Shown one piece after another: positions 16,630 through 24,736 of a stretch of DNA of 64,000 nucleotides. The notes beneath the pieces are model-generated. The model was given only the letters and a program-made list of their open reading frames with translations. It had not been told where the DNA came from and made no database searches. The stretch covers positions 3,318 to 67,317 of the forward strand of contig DFIR01000003.1 of NCBI GenBank assembly GCA_002372815.1. Direction: 5' to 3'. Origin of the DNA: Lachnospiraceae bacterium UBA3692 (GTDB lineage: Bacteria > Bacillota > Clostridia > Lachnospirales > Lachnospiraceae). Position numbers and translations under genes: made by a program. Position 1 is the first letter of the stretch. Each line of letters begins with the position of its first letter.

Positions 16630-18060
16630 TCAGTAGATAACCACGATCGTCCCTGTATCAACGGCATTAAAGAGTTCGCCGGCGGAGGAGACGGGCATGT
16701 TGACGCAGCCGTGGGAGCCGCTGTACTGGTAGATGGTGCCGCCGAAGTAGCCGCGCCACCAGGCGTCGTGGAAGCCGCAGCCGTCGTAGAAAGGCATCCA
16801 GTAGCTGACCTTGGTCTTGTACTCGGGCTTGCCGTTCTTCTTTTTCTCGCCGATGAGGGTGGCGTTGGCTTCCTTGCCCTGGATCTGCCAGATGCCGAGA
16901 GGTGTGTTGTGCTTGCCGTCCATGGTGCCGGTGACGACGTAGCACTCCATGACGACCTTGCCGTCCTTGTAGTACCACATGTACTGGTTGTCGACGTCGA
17001 CTTCGATGTAGGTGTCGCCGATGCCGTCGTTGACTTCTGTGTCGACTTCGACGGTGTTGTAGGCGGGCTCGCGGGTGACGTGCTCGCCCGAGGTGCGCAT
17101 GGCGCGGAGGGCTTCGATCTCGGAGATCTTGTCAAGGCCGTATCCGTAGGTGCCGCCGGGGACGGTGATGTCGCCCTTGATCGTTGCGTGGAAGTGCTTC
17201 TCCTTCCAGACGGTGTCGGTGTCCGCTTCCATCTCGTCGGCTGCGCGCAAGAGATTTTCGTCCCATTTTGCCTCGTCGTAGTAGTAGGTGCCGTCCTCCT
17301 TCACGCCCAGCCAGCTCTTGCAGGTCTCGCCGTTGAAGACGCGTTTCTTCCCGTGGGGAAGGAGGTAGGTGATGGAGCCGCGGATCAGGTCGTTGAGGTT
17401 GTCCGCCTCCGCCTGCAGGGAAGGGTCGTCTGCGCGGACCGCCGCTGTTTCATAGAGACCGTCCACGGCGTCCAGTTCGAGCGAGGTGTCACCGTCCGTG
17501 AGGCTCGCGCCGACAGCTTCGAGGAGAACGGCAGGATCCAGCGTATCGCCTTCCTCTCCGGGATCTACGACGAACTTGTTCTCTTCCTCCGAGTAGACGA
17601 CCGAGGCGTCCGTGGGCGGGGTCATGTTCTCCGCCTGAAAGGCGGGGACGGATTCCAGAAAGGCCTGCAGGCGGCCGCTGTCATAGGTGTAGGTCATCGG
17701 GATGACTTCCCCGGTGCCGTCGCCGGGGAGGTACTGGAGCGGCCAGGAGGCGGCGTTCTGCTCCGCGAGGATGCGCTGCGCGGCGCCGCCGTCGGAGCAG
17801 GCCAGCCCGACGTCCTGTGCCGGGATCTGCACGCTGCTGCCGTCCCGCAAGACCAGTTCCAGGGAGCGGGAGGCTGTCTGCGCCTCCAGATCGCTCAGGA
17901 CATCCTGCGGCACTTTGGAGGAGTAGTCGGTGTCGTTGATCACCGTGTCGGGGAGATAGTGTTCGTTATAATAATTGACGCCTCTCGCGTAGACGGTCAC
18001 GGCCCCGAGAGCGGCCGCGGCGCCGGCGATGGCGAGAGTGCGCAGTACTTTTCTGTTCAT
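16630..18060 (-). CDS. L,D-transpeptidase (YkuD) with N-terminal peptidoglycan-binding-like region
   Basis: The 476-residue protein has an N-terminal membrane anchor (about 5-25) and a long extracellular part. Residues about 60-330 resemble the PG_binding_4 repeats that precede YkuD domains in Clostridia. The C-terminal YkuD domain (about 340-476) has the catalytic motif SHGCVNM with Cys452, preceded by TPLGIWQI. It should form 3-3 cross-links in, or attach proteins to, peptidoglycan at the cell surface. The start at 18060 is an ATG with AAGAAGGA 12 bases upstream; an in-frame TTG eight codons earlier overlaps that ribosome site and is unlikely. It is transcribed alone, convergent to the peptide export operon. 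Confidence 0.9.
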   Translation of the reverse strand: MNRKVLRTLAIAGAAAALGAVTVYARGVNYYNEHYLPDTVINDTDYSSKVPQDVLSDLEAQTASRSLELVLRDGSSVQIPAQDVGLACSDGGAAQRILAEQNAASWPLQYLPGDGTGEVIPMTYTYDSGRLQAFLESVPAFQAENMTPPTDASVVYSEEENKFVVDPGEEGDTLDPAVLLEAVGASLTDGDTSLELDAVDGLYETAAVRADDPSLQAEADNLNDLIRGSITYLLPHGKKRVFNGETCKSWLGVKEDGTYYYDEAKWDENLLRAADEMEADTDTVWKEKHFHATIKGDITVPGGTYGYGLDKISEIEALRAMRTSGEHVTREPAYNTVEVDTEVNDGIGDTYIEVDVDNQYMWYYKDGKVVMECYVVTGTMDGKHNTPLGIWQIQGKEANATLIGEKKKNGKPEYKTKVSYWMPFYDGCGFHDAWWRGYFGGTIYQYSGSHGCVNMPVSSAGELFNAVDTGTIVVIY

Positions 18061-18429
18061 GAATCGTCTCTGTCCTTCTTTCAAAAATCATCCTGACCGG
18101 GTGCCGGTCAGATGTATTGTACTCCGTTTTCGACGGCTCTGCACCAGTCGGCACCGCAATAATCTGTACCAAATTTCAAACAGGAAACCGGCACTTTTTT
18201 GTGACTATTTGAACCCAGACCGCCGGGGAGAAGAGAAGAACATCTTCCGCCGGATGTATAGGTTAAAATATACAAACACGCCCGTTTGTATATCCGCGCG
18301 GAACAGGCGGGAAGGTTTGGATATTCTCAAGGCAGGGCTTTCCGCCTATCATCTTCCTTGAATCAAAAGCAGCCGGCAGAGGCTCCGGAGAGCGGTCGGC
18401 GGCACTATGTAAGGAAGGATGCGGTACAT
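18061..18429. promoter_or_regulatory. Divergent regulatory region between L,D-transpeptidase and MMPL genes
   Basis: This 369-base gap holds the 5' ends of two divergent genes. On the transpeptidase side is a small hairpin (TGACCGG/CCGGTCA, about 18093-18110) and a possible -10 TACAAT on the minus strand. On the MMPL side is the palindrome listed separately. The ribosome site of the MMPL gene is AAGGAAGG near 18412. No gene is seen. Confidence 0.55.
18268..18293. promoter_or_regulatory. TetR-type operator palindrome upstream of the MMPL operon
   Basis: ATATACAAAC, six bases, then GTTTGTATAT: a perfect inverted repeat with 10-bp arms. It lies 137 bp before the MMPL start and includes TATA-like words that could be part of a promoter. 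Palindromes of this size and AT/AC make-up are typical TetR/AcrR operators. Confidence 0.7.
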
Positions 18430-20550
18430 ATGAAGAATTTCGGAAAGCTCGTTGTGAGGGTAAGATACGTGATCCTGGCGCTGGCGCTGGCGCTCCTGAT
18501 CCCTTCGGCCTGGGGCATGGCGCACACGAGGGTCAACTACGACCTGCTGACGTATCTTCCGGACTCGATCGAGACGATCCGGGGACAGAATATCCTGGCG
18601 GACGACTTCGGGACCGGCGCGATCTCCATGCTGGTGATCGAGAACAAGAGCGACAGGGAGATCGTGGCGATCAAAGAGCAGATCGAGAGCGTGGACCATG
18701 TGAACAAGGTGATCTGGTATGACAGCTTCGCCGACATCACGGTCCCGAAGCAGCTGCTGCCCGACAAGCTGTACAAGGCTTTTGTGAACGGAGACGCGAC
18801 GCTGCTCGCGGTGACCTACGACTCGACGACGAGCTCCGATGACACGATGGACGCGATCACCCAGATCCGCAAGTACCTGGATCACGACGCGTACCTGCAG
18901 GGCATGTCGGCCCTGGTCACGGACACGAAGGACCTGGCCGAGGCGGATGAACCGGTCTATGTGACGATCGCGGTGATCCTGTCCTCCATCGTCCTGGCGA
19001 TCTCGATGGATACGTTCCTGGCGCCGGTCTTTTTCCTGCTTTCCATCGGCATGGCCATCCTTTATAATCTTGGTACGAATTATTTCCTGGGAGAGATCTC
19101 CTACCTGACGAAGGCGCTGGCGGCGGTCCTGCAGCTGGGCGTCACGATGGACTACTCGATCTTCCTGTGGCACAGCTTCAAGGAGGAAGAGAAGCTGCAC
19201 CCCGGAGATGAGAACGGCGCCATGGCGGAGGCGATCAACCGGACGCTCCAGTCCGTCGTCGGATCCAGCGTCACGACGATCGCGGGCTTCGCGGCGCTGT
19301 GCTTCATGACCTTCCGCTTCGGCCTGGACGTCGGCGTGGTCATGATGAAGGGCGTTGCGATCGGCGTTCTCTGCTGCGTGACGGTGCTGCCTTCCATGAT
19401 CCTCCTGTTCAACAGGGCGATCGAGAAGACCAGGCATAAGAAGATCCTGCCGACATTCACGAAATTCCCCGCCTTCGTGCAGAAACATTACAAGGCGATC
19501 CTGGTGCTGTTCTGCGTCGCATGGATCCCGGCGGTGTACGGCTACACAAACGCGGGCGTCTATTACGACCTGATGGAGACGCTGCCGGACTACCTCCCTT
19601 CCATGGAGGCCAACCGCAAGCTGAATGAGAAGTTCGCCATGAACAACACGCTGATGATCCTCGCGGACAGCCATCTGGACAGCAAGACGGTCACGGCCAT
19701 GTGCGACGAGATCGGAGAGGTCGACGGGGTCAAGAACGTGATCGGCCTCGGCGCCTTCCTTGGTGAGGCGATCCCCGAGGAGATGATCCCGGAGGAGATC
19801 CGGAGCGAGCTCTCAACGGATGAATATCAGCTGCTCCTGGTCGGCAGCGAATACAAAACGGCGACGGACGAGATCAACGCGCAGATCGACACGATCAACG
19901 GGATCATCGACCGGTACGACACAAAGGCGATGCTGATCGGCGACGCGCCCTGCACGAAGGACCTGATCAGCATCTCAGAACATGATTTCGACGTCGTCAA
20001 CTGGACCTCGATCGCGATCATCTTCTGCATCATCGCGCTGGTATTCCGTTCGTTCACACTGCCGTTCGTGCTGGTCCTGGTCATCGAGTGCGCGATCTTC
20101 ATCAATATGGCAGTTCCCTATTACACGGGTACGGTCCTGCCGTTCATCGCCTCGATCGTGATCGGCACCATACAGCTGGGCAGCACCGTGGACTACGCGG
20201 TCCTGATGACCAGCCGCTACCAGCAGGAGCGCCGCAGCGGCAAGCCGCGGGAGGAAGCGGTCCGGATCGCCCACGCGACGTCCATCGACAGCATCCTCAT
20301 CAGTGCGATGTCCTTCTTCGCCGCGACGATCGGTGTCGGGATCTACTCGAAGATCTCGATCATCTCGGCCCTCTGCCTCCTGATGGCGAGAGGCGCCCTG
20401 ATCAGCATGGTGACGGTCCTGCTGGTCCTGCCTGCAGCCCTGCTTCTGCTGGACGGCGTGATCGTCCGCACGAGCGCCGGGTTCCTGCCGCCCAGGCAGA
20501 AATCGCAGGAGGACGGAAGCAGACACCACAAGGAAACACAGCCGGCATGA
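18430..20550 (+). CDS. MMPL/RND-superfamily membrane transporter
   Basis: The 706-residue protein shows the two-fold RND plan: one membrane helix, an outer loop (about 40-175), five to six helices (about 180-350), then a second helix, a second outer loop (about 400-540) and five helices (about 550-690). YGVTMDYSIFLWH- and GSTVDYAVLMTSRY-type segments carry the paired Asp residues used for proton coupling in MMPL proteins. The likely role is export of a lipid or hydrophobic compound. A longer frame reaches back 48 codons, but AAGGAAGG favours 18430. The coiled-coil protein gene follows after 50 bp, so the two are probably a functional pair under the TetR-like operator upstream. Confidence 0.9.
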   Translation: MKNFGKLVVRVRYVILALALALLIPSAWGMAHTRVNYDLLTYLPDSIETIRGQNILADDFGTGAISMLVIENKSDREIVAIKEQIESVDHVNKVIWYDSFADITVPKQLLPDKLYKAFVNGDATLLAVTYDSTTSSDDTMDAITQIRKYLDHDAYLQGMSALVTDTKDLAEADEPVYVTIAVILSSIVLAISMDTFLAPVFFLLSIGMAILYNLGTNYFLGEISYLTKALAAVLQLGVTMDYSIFLWHSFKEEEKLHPGDENGAMAEAINRTLQSVVGSSVTTIAGFAALCFMTFRFGLDVGVVMMKGVAIGVLCCVTVLPSMILLFNRAIEKTRHKKILPTFTKFPAFVQKHYKAILVLFCVAWIPAVYGYTNAGVYYDLMETLPDYLPSMEANRKLNEKFAMNNTLMILADSHLDSKTVTAMCDEIGEVDGVKNVIGLGAFLGEAIPEEMIPEEIRSELSTDEYQLLLVGSEYKTATDEINAQIDTINGIIDRYDTKAMLIGDAPCTKDLISISEHDFDVVNWTSIAIIFCIIALVFRSFTLPFVLVLVIECAIFINMAVPYYTGTVLPFIASIVIGTIQLGSTVDYAVLMTSRYQQERRSGKPREEAVRIAHATSIDSILISAMSFFAATIGVGIYSKISIISALCLLMARGALISMVTVLLVLPAALLLLDGVIVRTSAGFLPPRQKSQEDGSRHHKETQPA

Positions 20551-20600
20551 TCCGGTCATACATAGAGTCATAAATCAGTTTCGGAAAGGTCGGATATATC

Positions 20601-23600
20601 ATGAAGAACAAACAGATCCTCGCATTTCTTTTGTCAGCGGCGCTGACGGCAGGCGCGGCTTCCATGCCGGTCACCGTGTTCGCGGCGGAGACGCCCGCGG
20701 CCGGTACGATGGAGGAGGCAGCCGGGATCGAGACCGCACTCACCGCGGCGGTGCGTGAGGCGGCCGGTCTGGCGCAGAAGGAGGAGACCGTCTATATTTT
20801 CGCGGATGCAGAGGGCAACCAGAAAGATATCACCGTCTCCGGGTGGCTGAAGAACCCGGACGGCGCCGCGACGCTCACGGACAGCACGACGGCGCGGGAT
20901 ATCGAGAACGTCAAGGGCGACGAGACCTTCACGGCGGACGGCAGTGACATCACATGGAATGCCGGCGGCAAGGACATCTATTACCAGGGAACGACGGACA
21001 AGCAGCCGCCGGTCACCGAGAAGATCACTTACTACCTGGACGGGAAGAAAGTGGCCCCCGCAGACCTCGCAGGCGCCACCGGCAAGGTGACCGTCCACAT
21101 CGACTACACGAACCACGAGAAGCAGGGCAATGTCTACGTGCCTTTCACCACCGTCACGGGCATGGTCTTCTCCAATGACAAGGTGAAGAACGTGAAGGTC
21201 GACCACGGCAGCGTCGTCTCCGAGGGCAAGAACACGGTGGTCGTCGGCATGGCTTTCCCGGGTATGCAGGAGAGCCTCAATGCGGCCAAGCAGGATACGG
21301 AAGACCTCCTCGAGAGCATGGACGCCAGCGAGAAAGCCCGGAAGAAGGTGGCGGACCTCGACATCCCGGACTCCGTGGAGATCTCCTTCGACGCCGAGGA
21401 CTTCGAGATGAGCACCTGCCTGACGATGGTCTTCTCCGGCATGCTCAGCGGTGAGGACGAGGAGACGCTCGACGAGGATCACGACAGCATCTTCGACGAG
21501 ATGGACAGCAAGATCGCGGACCTGGAGAGCGACGGCGAGAAGCTCGCGGACGGCGCGGGACAGCTCTCCGACGGGATCGGGGAGGCCGGTGACGGCGCCT
21601 CGGATCTCGCGGACGGCGCGCGGAAGCTCGCCGACGGCGTGAAGGAGTACACGGACGGCGTCGCACAGGTCGACACCGGTGCACAGCAGCTGGCGGGCGG
21701 CCTGCAGGAGGCCGGAGAGGGCACGAAGCAGCTGAACGCGGGACTCTCGCAGTACGCGGAAGGCGTGCAGAGCGTCGACACCGGCGCCCAGCAGCTGGCA
21801 GCGGGACTCGGGGAACTGAATAATAATTCCGGCGCACTGAAGCAGGGAGCCGGACAGCTCTCCCAGGGCCTGGCACAGCTGCAGAAGGGCCTCGCCGGCG
21901 AGGATGCCCAGAAGCAGATGCAGCAGCTCCTGAACGGCGGACAGGAACTTGCCGACGGCGCACAGAAGCTCGCCGACAGCGCGGACCAGATCACCGGGAC
22001 CGCACAGCAGATCGCGGACGGTCTCACACAGATCACCGGCATGCAGGCCGGTGAGGAAGGGGCGGTATTCGCAAACTCCGAGGCGCTCCGTCAGGGCGCA
22101 CAGCAGCTCGGCACCGGCGCGTCGCAGGTCGCCGGCGGGCTCACCCAGGCGCAGGCGGGCGCACAGCAGCTGTCCGAGGGCATCGGCCAGTATGCGGGAG
22201 GCATCACGCAGGCGGCACAGGCGGTCTCCGCAGCCGCTTCCGATCTGCAGGCGGCCGCAGAGAAGGCACAGCAGGCCGGCACGGCGTTCCGCTCCTCCGC
22301 GGAGCAGCTGCAGGAGGCGGTCTCTGCGGACAGCTTCTCCAAGGACGGCGAGCAGCTCGGCAGTGACCTCGACAGCCTGTCGGACGGCGTCGGCACCCTC
22401 ACGCAGGACGCGCAGTCCCTGCAGACCGCGGCACAGAATTTCTCAGACGGCCTCGGAAACGTAAAGAGCAGCGCGGCAGCGGACGGCAGAAGCGCGGCGG
22501 CATCCGGCGACAGCGTCTACCAGGCGGCCGTCTCCGCGATCAAAGCTTCCGGCCTCTCAGAAGAAGATAAAGAAACCGCGATCGCAGCCCTCCAGGCAGC
22601 GGGCATCGCCGGAAAAGTAGACGCAGCCGTAGGCGACGCAGCCGATGCGGCAGCGGCTTCTGCGGTGGACAGCGTCTCCGCTTCCGCCTCCGACCTGTCC
22701 CAGCGCGCAGCGGGCCTGCAGACCTCCGCGGAGACCGTCTCCGGACGGATCGGCTCCGTCCGCGAGAGCGGAAAGGCTCTGACAACGGACGCGGACACCG
22801 CGAAGCAGGCACTCGCCTCCATGGACGGCACGATGCAGGATCTCGACGGAGCACTGAGTGCCATGACCGAGGGCAGCCGGAATGTCGCCGGCAAGGCACA
22901 GGTCCTCGAAGGTACAGTGGATGCCGCGAACCAGTCCTCTGAGAAGCTGGCCGGCAGTGCGTCGGCACTCGCTGACAGCCTGGGACAGCTGCAGGAAGGC
23001 GCCTCACAGGTCGCCGGCGGTCTCAATGGCGGCGGTGAAGGGAAAGGCGCGGGCCTTGCCGGCAGCATCGCCCAGTATACGGCGGGCGTCGACCAGGCAG
23101 CAGCCGGTGCAGGACAGTTCGCACAGGCACTGACAGATGAGGAGAACGGCCTGAAGAGCGGCGCCGAGACCCTCAGCAAGGGCATCCAGCAGTACACAGC
23201 CGGTGTGAAACAGCTCGCCGGCAGCCTGCAGGAAGCCGCAGAGGGCGTAGGTCAGCTGGCGGCCGGCGCGGGACAGCTCGATGACGGCATCGCGCAGTAC
23301 ACAGCCGGCGTGGAGCAGGTGTCCGGCGGCGCACAGAAGCTGGCGGCGGGCACCGCGCAGCTCAAGGACAATTCCAGACAGCTGCTCTCCGGTATGAAGA
23401 CCCTCGAGACCGGCGCACAGCAGCTGGCCGACGGCGCCAGGGAACTGGCCGGCGGCACGTCCCAGCTGAAGAACAACTCCGGAACCCTGAACGAAGGCAC
23501 CGGCAAGCTCTCCGACGGCGCACAGAAGCTGGCGGACGGCATGGCGGAGATCCTGTCCGGCAGTGTGGAGCTCAAGGACGGCTGTGCAAAACTCAATGAG

Positions 23601-23777
23601 GAAGGCATCCGCAAAGTGGCGGACCTGTACCGCACGGACATCAAGTCCATCGACAGCCGGATCACGGAACTGAAGGACGCCGCCGGTGTCTACAAGACCT
23701 TCACCGGCGAGAAGACCAATCCCGACAGCAGCGTCAAATTCATCATCAAGACTGACGGGATCGAGAAAGAAGACTGA
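20601..23777 (+). CDS. YhgE/Pip-like exported giant coiled-coil repeat protein
   Basis: The 1058-residue product has a signal peptide (about 1-30, ending VFAAE). Residues about 35-300 form a folded domain, and about 310-1000 are dominated by short repeats of the type GAQQLADG and LAAGAxQL. These match the 7- and 11-residue repeats of YhgE/Pip and related MMPL-associated proteins, expected to form long helical hairpins outside the membrane. A short charged tail (ends KTDGIEKED) follows with no obvious membrane anchor. It sits between the MMPL transporter and a small membrane protein, so it may act as an extracellular adaptor for the transporter. The repeat DNA is GC-rich and internally redundant. 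Exact function unknown. Confidence 0.8.
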   Translation: MKNKQILAFLLSAALTAGAASMPVTVFAAETPAAGTMEEAAGIETALTAAVREAAGLAQKEETVYIFADAEGNQKDITVSGWLKNPDGAATLTDSTTARDIENVKGDETFTADGSDITWNAGGKDIYYQGTTDKQPPVTEKITYYLDGKKVAPADLAGATGKVTVHIDYTNHEKQGNVYVPFTTVTGMVFSNDKVKNVKVDHGSVVSEGKNTVVVGMAFPGMQESLNAAKQDTEDLLESMDASEKARKKVADLDIPDSVEISFDAEDFEMSTCLTMVFSGMLSGEDEETLDEDHDSIFDEMDSKIADLESDGEKLADGAGQLSDGIGEAGDGASDLADGARKLADGVKEYTDGVAQVDTGAQQLAGGLQEAGEGTKQLNAGLSQYAEGVQSVDTGAQQLAAGLGELNNNSGALKQGAGQLSQGLAQLQKGLAGEDAQKQMQQLLNGGQELADGAQKLADSADQITGTAQQIADGLTQITGMQAGEEGAVFANSEALRQGAQQLGTGASQVAGGLTQAQAGAQQLSEGIGQYAGGITQAAQAVSAAASDLQAAAEKAQQAGTAFRSSAEQLQEAVSADSFSKDGEQLGSDLDSLSDGVGTLTQDAQSLQTAAQNFSDGLGNVKSSAAADGRSAAASGDSVYQAAVSAIKASGLSEEDKETAIAALQAAGIAGKVDAAVGDAADAAAASAVDSVSASASDLSQRAAGLQTSAETVSGRIGSVRESGKALTTDADTAKQALASMDGTMQDLDGALSAMTEGSRNVAGKAQVLEGTVDAANQSSEKLAGSASALADSLGQLQEGASQVAGGLNGGGEGKGAGLAGSIAQYTAGVDQAAAGAGQFAQALTDEENGLKSGAETLSKGIQQYTAGVKQLAGSLQEAAEGVGQLAAGAGQLDDGIAQYTAGVEQVSGGAQKLAAGTAQLKDNSRQLLSGMKTLETGAQQLADGARELAGGTSQLKNNSGTLNEGTGKLSDGAQKLADGMAEILSGSVELKDGCAKLNEEGIRKVADLYRTDIKSIDSRITELKDAAGVYKTFTGEKTNPDSSVKFIIKTDGIEKED

Positions 23778-23778
23778 T

Positions 23779-24342
23779 ATGCACGTTCTGAGCCTGATCA
23801 TCCTGACAATGTCGCTGTGCCTCGGCGTCTACGGCGCCGTGGCCCGGCAGGGATCGAATATCGTCCATCTCGACAGGCGCATGACGATCATGGCGCTCCT
23901 GTGGGGCGCCATGCAGCTCCTCGTCGCCTGCACCGGGTACGGGATCGGCACCCTGCTCCTTCGCGCGGAGATCGCCGGCATGCGCAGCACCTTCTGGCCG
24001 CGCGTCCTGGCAGGCGTCCTCCTGATCCTGTGCGGGATCCGCATGGTCATGATCGGCCTGAAGCGCAAGACATTCTTTGAACACCGCATGGAGAAGATCG
24101 ACATGCGGGAGGACCTGGTCCTCTCCCTGCGCACCGGCGGCATGGCCCTGACCGGCGGCGCCGTCTGCGGCCTTCTCCAGTATCCCATCGCCGCAATGAT
24201 CCCCGCCTCCTTCGCCGGCGCCGGCATCTGCACCGTCCTCGGCTACCTCGGCGGCCGCGCCTTCGGCCCCGCCAACACCGACACCGCCGACATCCTCGGC
24301 GGCGTGCTGCTGTGTTTTCTGGCGGCGGCGCTGCAGATGTAA
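23779..24342 (+). CDS. Small polytopic membrane protein (MntP-like fold)
   Basis: The 187-residue protein has about six hydrophobic segments split in two similar halves, with GxxQLLVACTGYGIG and RVLAGVLLILCGIRM in the first half. This layout and the segment order recall the MntP manganese efflux family, but the charged metal-binding residues of MntP are not evident, so the name is tentative. The ATG at 23779 lies one base after the stop of the coiled-coil gene, so it is the third gene of the MMPL operon. A longer reading frame overlapping the upstream gene was rejected. Confidence 0.6.
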   Translation: MHVLSLIILTMSLCLGVYGAVARQGSNIVHLDRRMTIMALLWGAMQLLVACTGYGIGTLLLRAEIAGMRSTFWPRVLAGVLLILCGIRMVMIGLKRKTFFEHRMEKIDMREDLVLSLRTGGMALTGGAVCGLLQYPIAAMIPASFAGAGICTVLGYLGGRAFGPANTDTADILGGVLLCFLAAALQM

Positions 24343-24390
24343 GCGCGCAGGGGACCGCGCGCAGGGGACGGTTCTCTGCGCGCTGTGTAT
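24343..24390 (+). terminator. Hairpin after the MMPL operon
   Basis: GCGCGCAGGGGAC (twice in direct repeat) can pair with GTTCTCTGCGCGC, giving a strong GC stem. There is no clear T-run, so it may be a weak or processed 3' end. Confidence 0.45.
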
Positions 24391-24410
24391 ACAATCATAC
24401 AAAACCGCAT

Positions 24411-24640
24411 CCTCTGTATTCATGAGAGGCACGGTTCACTTCGCGGAGATCCGCGTAGATCTGTGCGGCATGCCTGCCGGGCAATGACCAAACTCGGATC
24501 CCGCTCTGATGAGCGGTCTCCTCAGACACATGCTCAAAAAAACCCGCAGCCCGAAGCTGCGGGTTTTTGCCCGGCAGACATACTTCACAGATCAGGCGGA
24601 TCAAGCCGCTCGTTCAGAGTGCCTCTCATGAACACAAAGG
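24411..24640. repeat. 73-bp inverted repeat pair around a terminator (MITE-like or structured RNA)
   Basis: The left arm (24411-24483) and right arm (24568-24640) are imperfect inverted copies. Shared blocks are TTCATGAGAGGCAC, GATCCGC, GATCTGTG and CTGCCGGGCA, kept in the same order and spacing. Between them lie a small hairpin (CCGCTC/GAGCGG) and a strong terminator-like stem-loop flanked by A7 and T5 (24536-24568). No convincing gene lies inside. Together with flanks this is the content of the 394-base gap 24343-24736. Confidence 0.75.
24536..24568. terminator. Bidirectional terminator-like hairpin inside the inverted repeat
   Basis: AAAAACCCGCAGC, a CCGAA loop region and GCTGCGGGTTTTT form a classic stem with A-run and T-run, able to work on either strand. 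Confidence 0.7.
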
Positions 24641-24685
24641 GCCGGCAGAGCAGCCGCAGTGTCCAGGAAACGTCCGCCACACAAC

Positions 24686-24717
24686 AAAACGCGCAGGGAA
24701 AACTCCCTGCGCGTTTT
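24686..24717 (-). terminator. Terminator of the phosphoglucomutase gene
   Basis: AAAACGCGCAGGGA and TCCCTGCGCGTTTT form a perfect 14-bp stem with a four-base loop, 20 bases past the minus-strand stop codon. Confidence 0.85.
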
Positions 24718-24736
24718 GCTCTGAGATCTTATCTTA

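Noticed and set aside
24395..24604. Minus-strand 69-codon frame through the inverted repeat
   Set aside because: It overlaps the structured repeat and terminator, has no ribosome site, and its coding look comes from the repeat being read in one frame.
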